Below are positions 1-7,416 of a stretch of 26,764 bases of DNA, piece after piece. Both the position numbers and the translations under genes were made by a program. Each line of letters begins with the position of its first letter. Positions within the stretch are counted from its first letter, which is position 1. Below the pieces are notes generated by a model. The model was given only the letters and a program-made list of their open reading frames with translations, was not told the DNA's origin and ran no database searches. Where the stretch lies: the NCBI GenBank assembly GCA_034440595.1, contig JAWXCH010000343.1:1-26764 (forward strand), written 5' to 3'. This DNA is from JAWXCH01 sp034440595. GTDB lineage: Bacteria > Planctomycetota > Planctomycetia > Pirellulales > JALHPA01.

Positions 1-210
1 CCAACTGTACAAAATAATGCCAGCTACGAAAAACCGAGTGCCGGCCATCAGAAACGGCGGAATGGTGGCAATTCCAAATTTAATGGCCAGATAGGTCGAG
101 CCCCAAACCACGTAGATTACAAACATTCCCAACACGATGGCGATTGGCCCGGCCGCTTCTTGCAGCGGCCTGGAATGCGGCAATGGAGAGTGGTCGCGCA
201 GGGAGGTCAT
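1..210 (-). CDS. EamA/DMT-family permease, N-terminal part (truncated by window edge)
   Basis: Reading the minus strand from an ATG at 208-210 gives 70 residues that stay open to the window edge, so the C-terminal part is missing. A polar leader of about 20 residues precedes a first membrane helix (AIVLGMFVIYVVWGSTYLAI) and the start of a second (FLMAGTRFFVAGIILYSW). The WGSTYLAIKFG segment followed by PP-FLMAGTRFF is the typical opening of EamA (DUF6) drug/metabolite transporter domains of the RhaT/YedA type, usually ten-helix permeases in the cytoplasmic membrane that export amino acids or other metabolites. The substrate cannot be told from this fragment. An in-frame stop lies upstream at about 250, which confines the start to 210, or to a TTG at 228. 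The gene is divergent from the VIT-like gene at 544. Confidence 0.85.
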   Translation of the reverse strand, partial: MTSLRDHSPLPHSRPLQEAAGPIAIVLGMFVIYVVWGSTYLAIKFGIATIPPFLMAGTRFFVAGIILYSW

Positions 211-543
211 GCCAGGAATACTCGGCAAAGGATCGGTTCTTACTCAACATCAAAATGCGTGTGCCACTGGCTCCGCCAGTGCTGAGCGTGTGCCACTGGC
301 ACACATTTTCCCTGCGGCCACATTCTGCCCATGCCATCATGACAAGTCACCCCTCATCGCCGCAACCGACGGCCTTGGTCATGGCAATGGGACACACTGT
401 AACCCTGTTCGGTTCGCACCCACCTTTCGAAGTAGACGGTCGGTGCCAGTCAATTGTGTAAAAAACTGACTGGTTTACCACGCACAGGTCCGGTTATCAT
501 TTCACCGACCCACTCCGTTTCTGACAATTCAAGGCAGGCAGTC
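211..543. other. Divergent intergenic region with palindromes
   Basis: This is the 333-bp gap between the divergent EamA-like and VIT-like genes. I see no convincing gene; the open frames here cross palindromes and have no family resemblance. It holds two tightly spaced inverted repeats (265-281 and 288-304) listed separately. Promoters for both flanking genes should lie here, but I could not pick convincing -35/-10 pairs. Confidence 0.6.
265..304. repeat. Double palindrome of the CACTGGC/GCCAGTG family
   Basis: Positions 265-281 read CACTGGC-TCC-GCCAGTG, a perfect 7-bp stem with a 3-nt loop. Six bases later, 288-304 reads GTGTGCCA-C-TGGCACAC, a perfect 8-bp palindrome around one base. The two share the GTGCCACTGGC core. 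The same stem (loop GGA) occurs at 12795-12811, and a related stem with a longer arm at 16432-16454, so this is a dispersed family. On the plus strand ATTTTCCC follows, too few Ts to call an intrinsic terminator with confidence. Confidence 0.75.
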
Positions 544-1086
544 ATGGCAGACCTATCTGACCCCGATCCGACGAAATTGGTATCCAATCCAGTCAGCGCC
601 GAAGAGCAGGCGCGAGAGCACGATCGGCAACTCGTTTTGCAAATCATCCAGCCGGGCCTGGCCGGCCTGATGGATGGCTCGGTCTCGTCGCTGGCACCAC
701 TGTTCGCGGCGGCATTTGCCACGCGCGACAGCCGGACGGCATTCTTGGTCGGAGTGGCGACTTCGGTCGGGGCAGGGATCAGCATGGCCTTTGCCGAGGC
801 AATGTCTGACGACGGCAAATTGAGTGGGCGAGGTAACCCGATCTTGCGCGGTGGGGTGTGCGGGTTAATGACCTTCTTAGGCGGCATCGGCCACACCATG
901 CCCTATTTGATTTCCGACTTTCTGACGGCGACGGTCACGGCTGGGGTGGTCGTGGCGTTTGAGCTGGCGATTATCGCCTGGATCCGTCACCGCTACATGG
1001 ATACTCCGCTGCTTTCGGCGGCGTTTCAGGTCGTCGTTGGTGGCGTGCTGGTATTTTTAGCAGGAATCGCGATTGGTAGTTCGTAG
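544..1086 (+). CDS. VIT/CCC1-family (MbfA C-terminal-like) putative iron/manganese transporter
   Basis: The 180-residue protein from the ATG at 544 resembles the VIT domain at the C-terminus of MbfA, the membrane-bound ferritin-like iron exporter. The diagnostic stretch is IQPGLAGLMDGSVSSLAPLF followed by AAAFATRD, then GVATSVGAGISMAFAEAMSDDG and a GRGNP loop. Family members move Fe2+ or Mn2+ across membranes. Four to five hydrophobic segments are visible. The ferritin-like N-terminal domain of MbfA is absent; only about 40 polar residues precede the first helix, so this is a stand-alone VIT domain. A TTG 90 bp upstream (454) would add 30 residues without homology and I did not use it. A weak purine stretch (AAGGCAGG) precedes 544. 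The metal is inferred from the family. Confidence 0.85.
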   Translation: MADLSDPDPTKLVSNPVSAEEQAREHDRQLVLQIIQPGLAGLMDGSVSSLAPLFAAAFATRDSRTAFLVGVATSVGAGISMAFAEAMSDDGKLSGRGNPILRGGVCGLMTFLGGIGHTMPYLISDFLTATVTAGVVVAFELAIIAWIRHRYMDTPLLSAAFQVVVGGVLVFLAGIAIGSS

Positions 1087-1473
1087 CGGCAGTAGTTGCC
1101 GGGGTGGATTCGTAGCCAGAAAGGCCGCTGCTCGGATAACCGGTTGCGGCCAGAAAAGACGGAAGTAATCTCACAGGGGGTGTTTTCTGCCGTGCGTACC
1201 GATTGCACCGGCAAAATGCGGAAAATAAGGCCAATTTGGCCGCTGCTGCTGCGGATTCTGGCCCGCAAAGTTTGACACTGCCGAGCGAGGCCAATTATAC
1301 TGAGGTTGCAAATCTTCGGGGGGTCAGTCCCCTGAAAACGGAACTTTTCAAGTGGCAACGGATGCCTGCGGTGAGCCAGCTTTGCAGCGGCTTTGGTAGG
1401 TCTCTTGGTCTATCTCGCTGCATCGGTATGCGGCTCTCGCGGGTTATCGCGCAGTTTCTGAGGAAATCGCTCC
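1087..1473. other. Intergenic region with a promoter, no gene seen
   Basis: These 387 bp hold no coding region that I can support. A small hairpin directly follows the VIT gene (CGGCA at 1087-1091, TGCCG at 1097-1101, 5-nt loop); no T-tract follows, so it is at best a weak terminator. The promoter at 1272-1301 is listed separately and leaves an untranslated leader of about 165 nt before the coiled-coil gene. Confidence 0.6.
1272..1301 (+). promoter_or_regulatory. Sigma-70-like promoter for the coiled-coil protein gene
   Basis: TTGACA (1272-1277) is separated by 18 bp from TATACT (1296-1301): a perfect -35 and a 5/6 -10 box. Transcription would start near 1308, giving a leader of about 165 nt to the ATG at 1474. 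The same TTGAC-18-TATACT arrangement precedes the peptidyl-prolyl isomerase gene on the minus strand. Confidence 0.65.
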
Positions 1474-2349
1474 ATGAATACGGTCGGTAAGATCTTTGTC
1501 GGCTTGATCTGTCTCATGAGTGTTGTCTTTATGACAATGGCCATGATGGTCTACTCCACCCATATCAATTGGAAGGATGAGATCACGCGCACCGGCGCAC
1601 AGCCGGGCTATCAAGAGCGCCTCAAGCAGATCCGTAATGAGAACGATTCACTGAGATCGCAGATCGACAGCTTGCGTGCGCTGGTTACTTCCGAACGTGC
1701 CAACAACGCCGCCGTTCGCGCCGGTTTGCAAACAGAACTGAATACGCTAGCCAATAGCTTTGCAGCAGCAAAAGCCGAATTGGACGAAAAGACCAAAGCA
1801 TTGAAAGTTGCAACTACTACCGTGGAAAACTTAGGAGAGAACCTGGCCGCCGCTACAACGCGCGTTGCACAGTTGACCGCCGAAGTGATCGAGTCGCAGA
1901 AAAGAGGAGATGATTCTTTCAGGCGAGCGCTGGCGTTGACCGACTTGAATATCGCGGCGAATTTGCAATTGGCGGAACTGAAGCCGCGCTTAGAACAACT
2001 GACAGAATTGCTGGCCAAGTCCAGGTTGGTGCTGCAAACTCTCGGCTATACGGTTGAGGATGTCGCGCTGCTCAAAAATCCACCTCCGGTGGAGTCGGAA
2101 GTGACAGCACTCACCAAGGACAATCTCGTTGAATTTAAGCTCGGTTCCTATGATGGAATTCGTAAAGGACACGAATTGGATGTCTATCGCGGCTCAAAGT
2201 ACCTCGGTCGTATTCAGGTGATCGAAGTTCGACCGGATGAAGCCGTCGGACAGATTCTGCGCGACTATCAAACTGGGCAAATACTGAAGGGGGACAAAGT
2301 AACCAGCAAACTGACGGTGGCAAACTTGCCGAAGCCGTCTGGCGGTTGA
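1474..2349 (+). CDS. Membrane-anchored coiled-coil protein of unknown function
   Basis: This 291-residue protein has an N-terminal membrane anchor (about residues 5-27, FVGLICLMSVVFMTMAMMVY). A long heptad-rich, Glu/Ala/Leu-rich region predicted as coiled coil follows (about 45-190). It ends in a compact domain (about 210-285) with the pattern VEFKLGSYDGIRKGHELDVY, then YLGRIQVIEV, DEAVGQIL, ILKGDKV. That C-terminal pattern (state after a Gly-rich turn, KGHELDVYRG, KGDKV) resembles beta-domains that end many planctomycete coiled-coil proteins; I do not know a named function. Topology suggests a protein tethered to the cytoplasmic membrane with the coiled coil outside. AGGAAA lies 8-10 nt before the ATG. 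It is followed 54 bp later by a small membrane protein, probably in the same transcript. Confidence 0.85.
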   Translation: MNTVGKIFVGLICLMSVVFMTMAMMVYSTHINWKDEITRTGAQPGYQERLKQIRNENDSLRSQIDSLRALVTSERANNAAVRAGLQTELNTLANSFAAAKAELDEKTKALKVATTTVENLGENLAAATTRVAQLTAEVIESQKRGDDSFRRALALTDLNIAANLQLAELKPRLEQLTELLAKSRLVLQTLGYTVEDVALLKNPPPVESEVTALTKDNLVEFKLGSYDGIRKGHELDVYRGSKYLGRIQVIEVRPDEAVGQILRDYQTGQILKGDKVTSKLTVANLPKPSGG

Positions 2350-2403
2350 GAGCGTGATCGGTTGCTTTTCCTGGTTTGAATTCGGAGCGAGTGGAGCGGA
2401 GTC

Positions 2404-2616
2404 ATGCAAAAACAAATCGCCAACGTCTACACGATGATGCTGATCCTGTCGTTTCTGGCGATCACGATCGGGTGCATTTTCCTCTACATGGAAATGAGCA
2501 GTTATGAGGGTCTGTCAGTGCCACCCAACCTGAAGGCCAGCTCTGTTCCGCAAACCGGTGGCCCTGGACCGGCCGATGAGCCGATTGACGAACCAGTCGC
2601 TGAACCGCCCGCTTGA
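2404..2616 (+). CDS. Small membrane protein with Pro/Glu-rich tail
   Basis: The 70-residue product has one strongly hydrophobic helix (about residues 9-28, YTMMLILSFLAITIGCIFLY) after a short charged N-terminus, then a proline-, glutamate- and aspartate-rich soluble tail ending DEPVAEPPA. A strong ribosome binding site (GGAGCGGAG) sits just upstream of the ATG. With its position 54 bp behind the coiled-coil gene, this supports it as a real gene in a two-gene operon. I do not recognise a named family. It may be a partner subunit of the coiled-coil protein; that is inference from linkage only. Confidence 0.75.
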   Translation: MQKQIANVYTMMLILSFLAITIGCIFLYMEMSSYEGLSVPPNLKASSVPQTGGPGPADEPIDEPVAEPPA

Positions 2617-2854
2617 TTACGGTGCTTTTCTGAACTGAGCTGATTAGTTCTCTTATGCCGTGTTGTACCGCTCCTCGATCGGTGGTGTGTTCAGTGGATC
2701 GCCTTTCCTTAACCTGTCCCGCGCTAACGCTGCAAATAAACTTCACCTCTCCCCCAAGGCGCGATGATTGAATTTGAAGTCTAGCGGGTGGAGAGGTGGA
2801 TGGTAGCTGACCTTTAACTCGGGGTTCCGCCGATGCGCGGCTCCACGCCGGGTC

Positions 2855-2904
2855 AGAGTCCAGCTTGCAAGCCCCTCGGTCTTCTTTCGACTCCGAGGGA
2901 CTCT
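2855..2904. repeat. Nested inverted repeat, candidate RNA structure
   Basis: CCCTCGG (2873-2879) pairs perfectly with CCGAGGG (2893-2899) over a 13-nt loop. An outer pair AGAGTC (2855-2860) and GACTCT (2899-2904) overlaps its edge by one base, and a palindrome GCTTGCAAGC (2863-2872) lies inside the left arm. No T-tract follows on the plus strand, so a terminator is unlikely. It could be a structured RNA element or a decayed repeat. Confidence 0.4.
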
Positions 2905-3062
2905 AGTCGCGTCGCACCAGCGAACGCGCATGCAGTCAGCACCATCTCACAAACCACCTTCCTTTAACACCGCAATTGCATGCCCAGATTGGCTCTTCCA
3001 ACCCTGCTCGCAAGCCATTATCCCGCTTGAATTTGCGGCACGCGACAATCCAGTCTGGCCAA

Positions 3063-3091
3063 TTGTGAAGCAGGCCAAAAAAGGCTATAAT
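3063..3091 (+). promoter_or_regulatory. Probable gyrA promoter
   Basis: TTGTGA (3063-3068) lies 17 bp upstream of a perfect TATAAT (3086-3091). The predicted start near 3098 gives a leader of about 90 nt before the TTG start codon of gyrA at 3187, which has AAAGGAT about 8 nt upstream. Confidence 0.6.
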
Positions 3092-3186
3092 GCGGCCTGT
3101 TCGCAGGAGTGCATTTCATGGGAGAAATCGGCTGAAAAACAGCCCTTTTGCGCTCCCCTTCTTGGTGCCCTTGAAAGGATTAAAAG

Positions 3187-6180
3187 TTGGCCGACGAAAA
3201 CGATCCGAATTTACCGGACGATCTGAATAATAACGAAGACGACTCGCTCGATAACGTGGATTCGACCCCCGTGGATCGCTCGATAGTCATCGACATGGAT
3301 GGCGGCACGATGCTCGATCTGCCGATCGAGCAGGAAATGAAAAACAGCTACCTGACATACGCCATGAGCGTCATCGTCAGTCGTGCGCTGCCCGATGTGC
3401 GTGACGGTCTGAAGCCTTCACAGCGGCGCATTTTGGTCGCGATGAACGACCTGAACCTGACACCCGGTGCCGGGCGCGTGAAATGCGCCAAGATCTCTGG
3501 TGACACCAGCGGTAACTATCACCCTCACGGCGAGAGCGTGATCTACCCGACCTTGGTCCGCATGGCGCAGGAATGGAACATGCGGCATGTCTTGATCGAC
3601 AAGCAAGGAAACTTTGGCAGCATCGCCGGGCTACCCGCCGCCGCCATGCGATATACCGAAGCGCGCATGTCGTCGGTCGCGGCAACCATGCTGGACGATC
3701 TGAAGTTCGACACCGTCGACTACATTCCGACCTACGACGAACGCAACACCGAGCCAACCGTGCTGCCGTCGAAGTTTCCCAACCTGCTGGTCAACGGTGG
3801 CAACGGTATTGCCGTCGGTATGGCCACCTCCATTCCGCCACACAACGCCGGCGAAGTTTGCGACGCATTGGTCCAGTTGATCGACAATCCCGATATTTCG
3901 ATTGACGAACTTCTGGAGATTATTCCCGGCCCTGATTTTCCGACGGGGGGAATCATTATGGGGCGCAGTGGCCTGCGCCGCGCCTATCACACTGGGCGCG
4001 GAACGGTGACGTTGCGTGCCCGTGCGCGGATTGAGCCGCATGGCAAGAACCGCCACCGCATTGTCGTGACTGAGGTACCGTTCCAGCAGGCTCGCGACCG
4101 TGTGGAAGAGCGTATCGGCGAACTGATCAGTGAAGATCGGATCAAGGATATCTCCAATGGTCGCAATGAAAGCGATTTGAAAGAGCCGGTTCGGTTGGTG
4201 TATGAGCTGAAAAAAGGTGCCGACCCCGATGTCGTGCTGAATCAGCTCTATCAGTTTTCGCCGCTACAGGAATCGTTTTCGATTATCTTTTTGGCGCTGG
4301 TCGATGGCAAACCGCGCGTGCTGTCGCTGAAGAGCATGCTCGAGGAATTCTTACGGCATCGCGTCACAGTCATTCGTCGTCGCACGCAGTTCTTACTGTC
4401 CAAAGCACGCCAGCGCAAGCACACGGTCGAAGGGCTGCTGCTGGCATTGGCCAATATTGACGAATTGATTCGGATTATCCGCTCATCGGCCACGCAGGCC
4501 GAGGCCAAGGCTCGCCTGATGGGTCTGGAAGTGCCGGCGCAAATGATGCAACGTGCCCTGGGAGATTCCGGGTTTGCAGTGTTTCAGCAGGAGCGCGGCA
4601 CCGCACCGACTTACACGCTGACCGCTGTACAGGCAGATGCCATTTTGCGAATGACGCTCGGCCAGTTGGTCAATCTCGAACAGGAAAAGCTCAGCGCCGA
4701 GCATGCCGAGTTGCTGGCCGAGATGCAGGAGTACCTGCGAATCCTGTCCAGCGACGAAAATGTGCGGGCGATTGTCCGTAATGACTGCCTGGAAATTCGC
4801 AAGAAGTACGCCGACAAACGGCGAACCGAAATCAGCGGCGAGGAATGGGGCACCATCGACCTAGAAGACCTGATCACCGAAGAGACGATGGTCGTGACCA
4901 TCACGCATAACGGCTACATCAAACGGACGCCGGCCAATGTTTATCGCTCGCAGCGTCGCGGTGGTAAGGGGCTGACCGGTGCCAAGGCCGACGATGAAGA
5001 TCCAGTACAGCATCTGTTTGTGGCCAGCACGCACGACTATTTGCTGTTCTTTACGAATCAAGGCAAGGTCTACTGGCAAAAGGTCTACGATCTGCCGCAG
5101 TTGGGTCGCGAAAGTCGCGGGCGAGCCGTGGTGAATTTGCTCAACCTGGCCGAAGACGAAAAGATCGCCAACTGCATTGCCATTCGAGATTTTTCAGCAC
5201 CGGATCATTTTTTGGTGATGGCGACTCGCAACGGGCTGGTCAAACGAACGCCGCTGGCACAGTATGGCCGGCCAATGAAGCGTGGGATCATTGCCATCAG
5301 CCTGCGCGAAGGAGACGAGTTGGTCGAAGTGGCCGTGGCCAATGGCACCGACGAGTTGGTCCTATCGTCGGCCACCGGTCAGGCGATTCGCTTTCGTACT
5401 TCGCAGGTTCGCTCTTCCGGGCGTAACTCCAGCGGTGTCCGCGGCATCAAACTGCGTAAGGATGACAGTCTGGTTGGTATGGTGGTTGCCGATCCGGATG
5501 CTTCGCTGCTGACCGTTTGCCAGCGTGGGTACGGCAAGCGAACGCCGTTTGGAGCCAATGGCCCTGCCGTTGCCGATGAGGGACTGGACGATACTTTGGA
5601 AGGTGCCGCCGACGGTGATGTGCCGAACGGCGCTGCCGATAGTGCCGCAACTCCGGTTGCCGATGATACGACTCTTGAGAATGGCGCTGATGCGGCAGGT
5701 GGCGATGATACCGATGAAAACGGTGTCGACGAAAATAGCTCATCGGCACAACGCTATCCTACCAAGCGCCGCGGGGGGCTGGGGGTTCGCGATATCAAGA
5801 CGACCGAGCGCAACGGGCCTGTCGTGGCGATCGTGCCCGTGCAGGAAGACGACGAAGTCCTGATGATGACTGCGCGAGGCAAATTGCAACGTGTCGCAGT
5901 CCGCGAAATTCGCGAGACGGGGCGCAATACCCAAGGTGTCCGCATCATGAACCTGGGTGACGACGACACATTGGTCGCCGTGGTCCGCGTTCCAGCGGAA
6001 GAGAAATCCGACGGCAGCGATGAAACTGCGTCAATTGAATCTGTGCCAATCGAAGGTGCGGCAATCGAGGACGCTACTGCTGGTGATGTCGCTAGTGGCG
6101 AGACTGGTAGTGACAATGTGTCCAGTGATGCGACAGAATTACCGCCACCATCGGACGTGCCTCCGCCAGAAGCTTCATAA
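3187..6180 (+). CDS. gyrA: DNA gyrase subunit A
   Basis: GyrA makes and rejoins the double-strand break by which gyrase (GyrA2GyrB2) supercoils DNA. The winged-helix/tower core is clear: DVRDGLKPSQRRIL near residue 75, HPHGESVIYPTLVRM near 112, and the catalytic tyrosine in AAAMRYTEARM (Tyr156). The GyrA-box QRRGGKG at 589-595 identifies GyrA rather than ParC/topoisomerase IV, followed by the beta-pinwheel C-terminal domain. At 997 residues it is about 120 longer than E. coli GyrA. The excess is an N-terminal acidic leader, an Asp/Gly/Ala-rich insertion at about 793-855 between pinwheel blades, and an acidic Pro-rich tail. The start is TTG with AAAGGAT upstream; the first ATG (3295) would remove 36 weakly conserved residues. 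The second quinolone-pocket position (Asp87 in E. coli) is Pro121. No gyrB is adjacent. Confidence 0.97.
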   Translation: MADENDPNLPDDLNNNEDDSLDNVDSTPVDRSIVIDMDGGTMLDLPIEQEMKNSYLTYAMSVIVSRALPDVRDGLKPSQRRILVAMNDLNLTPGAGRVKCAKISGDTSGNYHPHGESVIYPTLVRMAQEWNMRHVLIDKQGNFGSIAGLPAAAMRYTEARMSSVAATMLDDLKFDTVDYIPTYDERNTEPTVLPSKFPNLLVNGGNGIAVGMATSIPPHNAGEVCDALVQLIDNPDISIDELLEIIPGPDFPTGGIIMGRSGLRRAYHTGRGTVTLRARARIEPHGKNRHRIVVTEVPFQQARDRVEERIGELISEDRIKDISNGRNESDLKEPVRLVYELKKGADPDVVLNQLYQFSPLQESFSIIFLALVDGKPRVLSLKSMLEEFLRHRVTVIRRRTQFLLSKARQRKHTVEGLLLALANIDELIRIIRSSATQAEAKARLMGLEVPAQMMQRALGDSGFAVFQQERGTAPTYTLTAVQADAILRMTLGQLVNLEQEKLSAEHAELLAEMQEYLRILSSDENVRAIVRNDCLEIRKKYADKRRTEISGEEWGTIDLEDLITEETMVVTITHNGYIKRTPANVYRSQRRGGKGLTGAKADDEDPVQHLFVASTHDYLLFFTNQGKVYWQKVYDLPQLGRESRGRAVVNLLNLAEDEKIANCIAIRDFSAPDHFLVMATRNGLVKRTPLAQYGRPMKRGIIAISLREGDELVEVAVANGTDELVLSSATGQAIRFRTSQVRSSGRNSSGVRGIKLRKDDSLVGMVVADPDASLLTVCQRGYGKRTPFGANGPAVADEGLDDTLEGAADGDVPNGAADSAATPVADDTTLENGADAAGGDDTDENGVDENSSSAQRYPTKRRGGLGVRDIKTTERNGPVVAIVPVQEDDEVLMMTARGKLQRVAVREIRETGRNTQGVRIMNLGDDDTLVAVVRVPAEEKSDGSDETASIESVPIEGAAIEDATAGDVASGETGSDNVSSDATELPPPSDVPPPEAS

Positions 6181-6190
6181 AGAAGTATAG

Positions 6191-6207
6191 GCCGCTGTAT
6201 TCGCGGC
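6191..6207 (+). terminator. Weak hairpin after gyrA
   Basis: GCCGC (6191-6195) and GCGGC (6203-6207) form a 5-bp stem with a 7-nt loop 10 bp after the gyrA stop. No T-run follows, so intrinsic termination is doubtful. Confidence 0.25.
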
Positions 6208-6330
6208 AAGTTGGCGTGCGTGGGGGATTTGGCACACAGGACTTGTCTGTTGAATCGCTGCCGAGGCTGCTAAGATACATGTGCTGCCGTGCAATTACGT
6301 TCGACTATACTTGCTAGAGGATTTTTTACT

Positions 6331-7095
6331 TTGTCATTCACTTCGACCGATGAAGCGTCGACCACGAGCGCGCAGCCCCCGGCGGAATTGATCACCATCG
6401 ATCTGCGCAATCGCTGGTTGGCGGCGCTGTTGGCCTGGTTGTTCCCCGGTGCGGGCCACCTCTACCAGCGTCGCTACGGCAAGGCGATGCTGTTCATGAT
6501 CTGCATTCTTGGGACATTCCTTTACGGGATTCTGCTGGGATCCAACCGCGTGGTGTATGCGTCGTTTCGCAAAGCCAATAACAGTGCCCCGATAGTGCAG
6601 GACGATATCCGCTATGCTTTTCTGTGCCAGATCGGCATCGGGTTGCCCGTCCTGCCGGCAATCATTCAGGCCGAGCGAGTGAAAGGCCCCGACCCCAAAG
6701 CGCCGCTTTGGGGCGGATTCATGGCTCCCCCTGTCTTGCGCGGGCAGTTGGTTCCTCGCAAGTGGGTTGAGGAGCAGGTGGCCCTGCCAGAGAACGAGCG
6801 GGAATTTACCGACGCCGACTTTAGTCCAGACACTGGACCCTATCGTACGTACCTGCCACCATTGGTCAACGATGGCCCGGACCCCAACGGCGAACCGAAT
6901 CAGTACAGTCGCTGGCAAGATCGCTACGGCGCGGCGTACGAGCTAGGGACTGTGTTCACTATGATCGCCGGGCTGTTAAATATCCTGGTCGTATTTGACG
7001 CCTGGGCTGGCCCAATGATGGCCGAAGTGAAAATCAGCTCAGATATCGGTTCCAAGAGTAAGGCAGAATCCAAAACGAAACCGGCCAAGATTTAG
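6331..7095 (+). CDS. Multi-pass membrane protein with TM2-like N-terminus
   Basis: The protein opens with a Ser/Thr-rich leader, then RNRWLAALLAWLFPGAGHLYQRRYGKA. This matches the helix - PGAGH-Y - G-KA pattern of TM2-type domains and of planctomycete proteins annotated, as far as I recall, as DUF6677. More hydrophobic segments follow (LFMICILGTFLYGILLG and CQIGIGLPVLPAIIQ), then a polar Pro-rich stretch and a last helix (YELGTVFTMIAGLLNILVVF) before a Lys/Ser-rich tail. Function is unknown. I chose the TTG at 6331 (254 residues) because AGAGG lies 10 nt before it. The frame extends to a GTG at 6289, which lacks such a site and would add 14 residues. It may be co-transcribed with the next small gene. 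Confidence 0.8.
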   Translation: MSFTSTDEASTTSAQPPAELITIDLRNRWLAALLAWLFPGAGHLYQRRYGKAMLFMICILGTFLYGILLGSNRVVYASFRKANNSAPIVQDDIRYAFLCQIGIGLPVLPAIIQAERVKGPDPKAPLWGGFMAPPVLRGQLVPRKWVEEQVALPENEREFTDADFSPDTGPYRTYLPPLVNDGPDPNGEPNQYSRWQDRYGAAYELGTVFTMIAGLLNILVVFDAWAGPMMAEVKISSDIGSKSKAESKTKPAKI

Positions 7096-7176
7096 TCCGG
7101 CATCGTGCATTGCACGCGGCTACAGCTTTCCACTCCAGAGCCTTTAACTGACCTTTACGACTGGTCACCTTTTTCC

Positions 7177-7356
7177 ATGACCCATCAGTTCTGGTATGCA
7201 ATTCCGCTAATCGTCTCGGTCAGCCTGGTCTATGCGGCGACTCGGCACGAATTGATGCAACCCATCCTAGGGCATGCAGTGCGCACGGCTGTTTGGATCA
7301 GCGGCTTCATGCTGGTGGTCTTTCTGGTTCTGCAGTGGATGAACTGGATGGTCTAA
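7177..7356 (+). CDS. Small two-helix membrane protein
   Basis: From the ATG at 7177 the product is 59 residues: a first helix (FWYAIPLIVSVSLVYAA), a short charged loop (TRHELMQPILGHAVR) and a second helix (AVWISGFMLVVFLVLQWMNW). The frame is open further upstream to a GTG at 7105, but those residues look non-coding. It follows the TM2-like gene by 81 bp on the same strand, which suggests a functional pair. I do not recognise a named family. The clean two-helix pattern supports a real gene, although no strong ribosome binding site precedes the ATG. Confidence 0.65.
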   Translation: MTHQFWYAIPLIVSVSLVYAATRHELMQPILGHAVRTAVWISGFMLVVFLVLQWMNWMV

Positions 7357-7416
7357 GAGAGAGTAGTAATTGGAAAGTAGAGAGTAGAAAAGCAGTTGGT
7401 CTGCCCGCTGCGGAAA

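Larger units (their letters stand above)
2617..3186. other. Long intergenic region upstream of gyrA with inverted repeats
   Basis: This 570-bp gap has no supported gene; the short open frames in it show no family resemblance. It holds two inverted repeats: CACCTCTCC (2744-2752) pairing with GGAGAGGTG (2790-2798) over a 37-nt loop, and a two-tier hairpin at 2855-2904. The gyrA promoter lies at 3063-3091. The structured middle could be an untranslated RNA or a dispersed repeat. Confidence 0.55.

Noticed and set aside
1203..1490. 95-codon plus-strand frame before the coiled-coil gene
   Set aside because: It runs through the promoter and leader, overlaps the real start at 1474, and has no domain or ribosome site.
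2743..2931. 62-codon minus-strand frame upstream of gyrA
   Set aside because: It is Arg/His-rich, lies across inverted repeats, and has no family resemblance.
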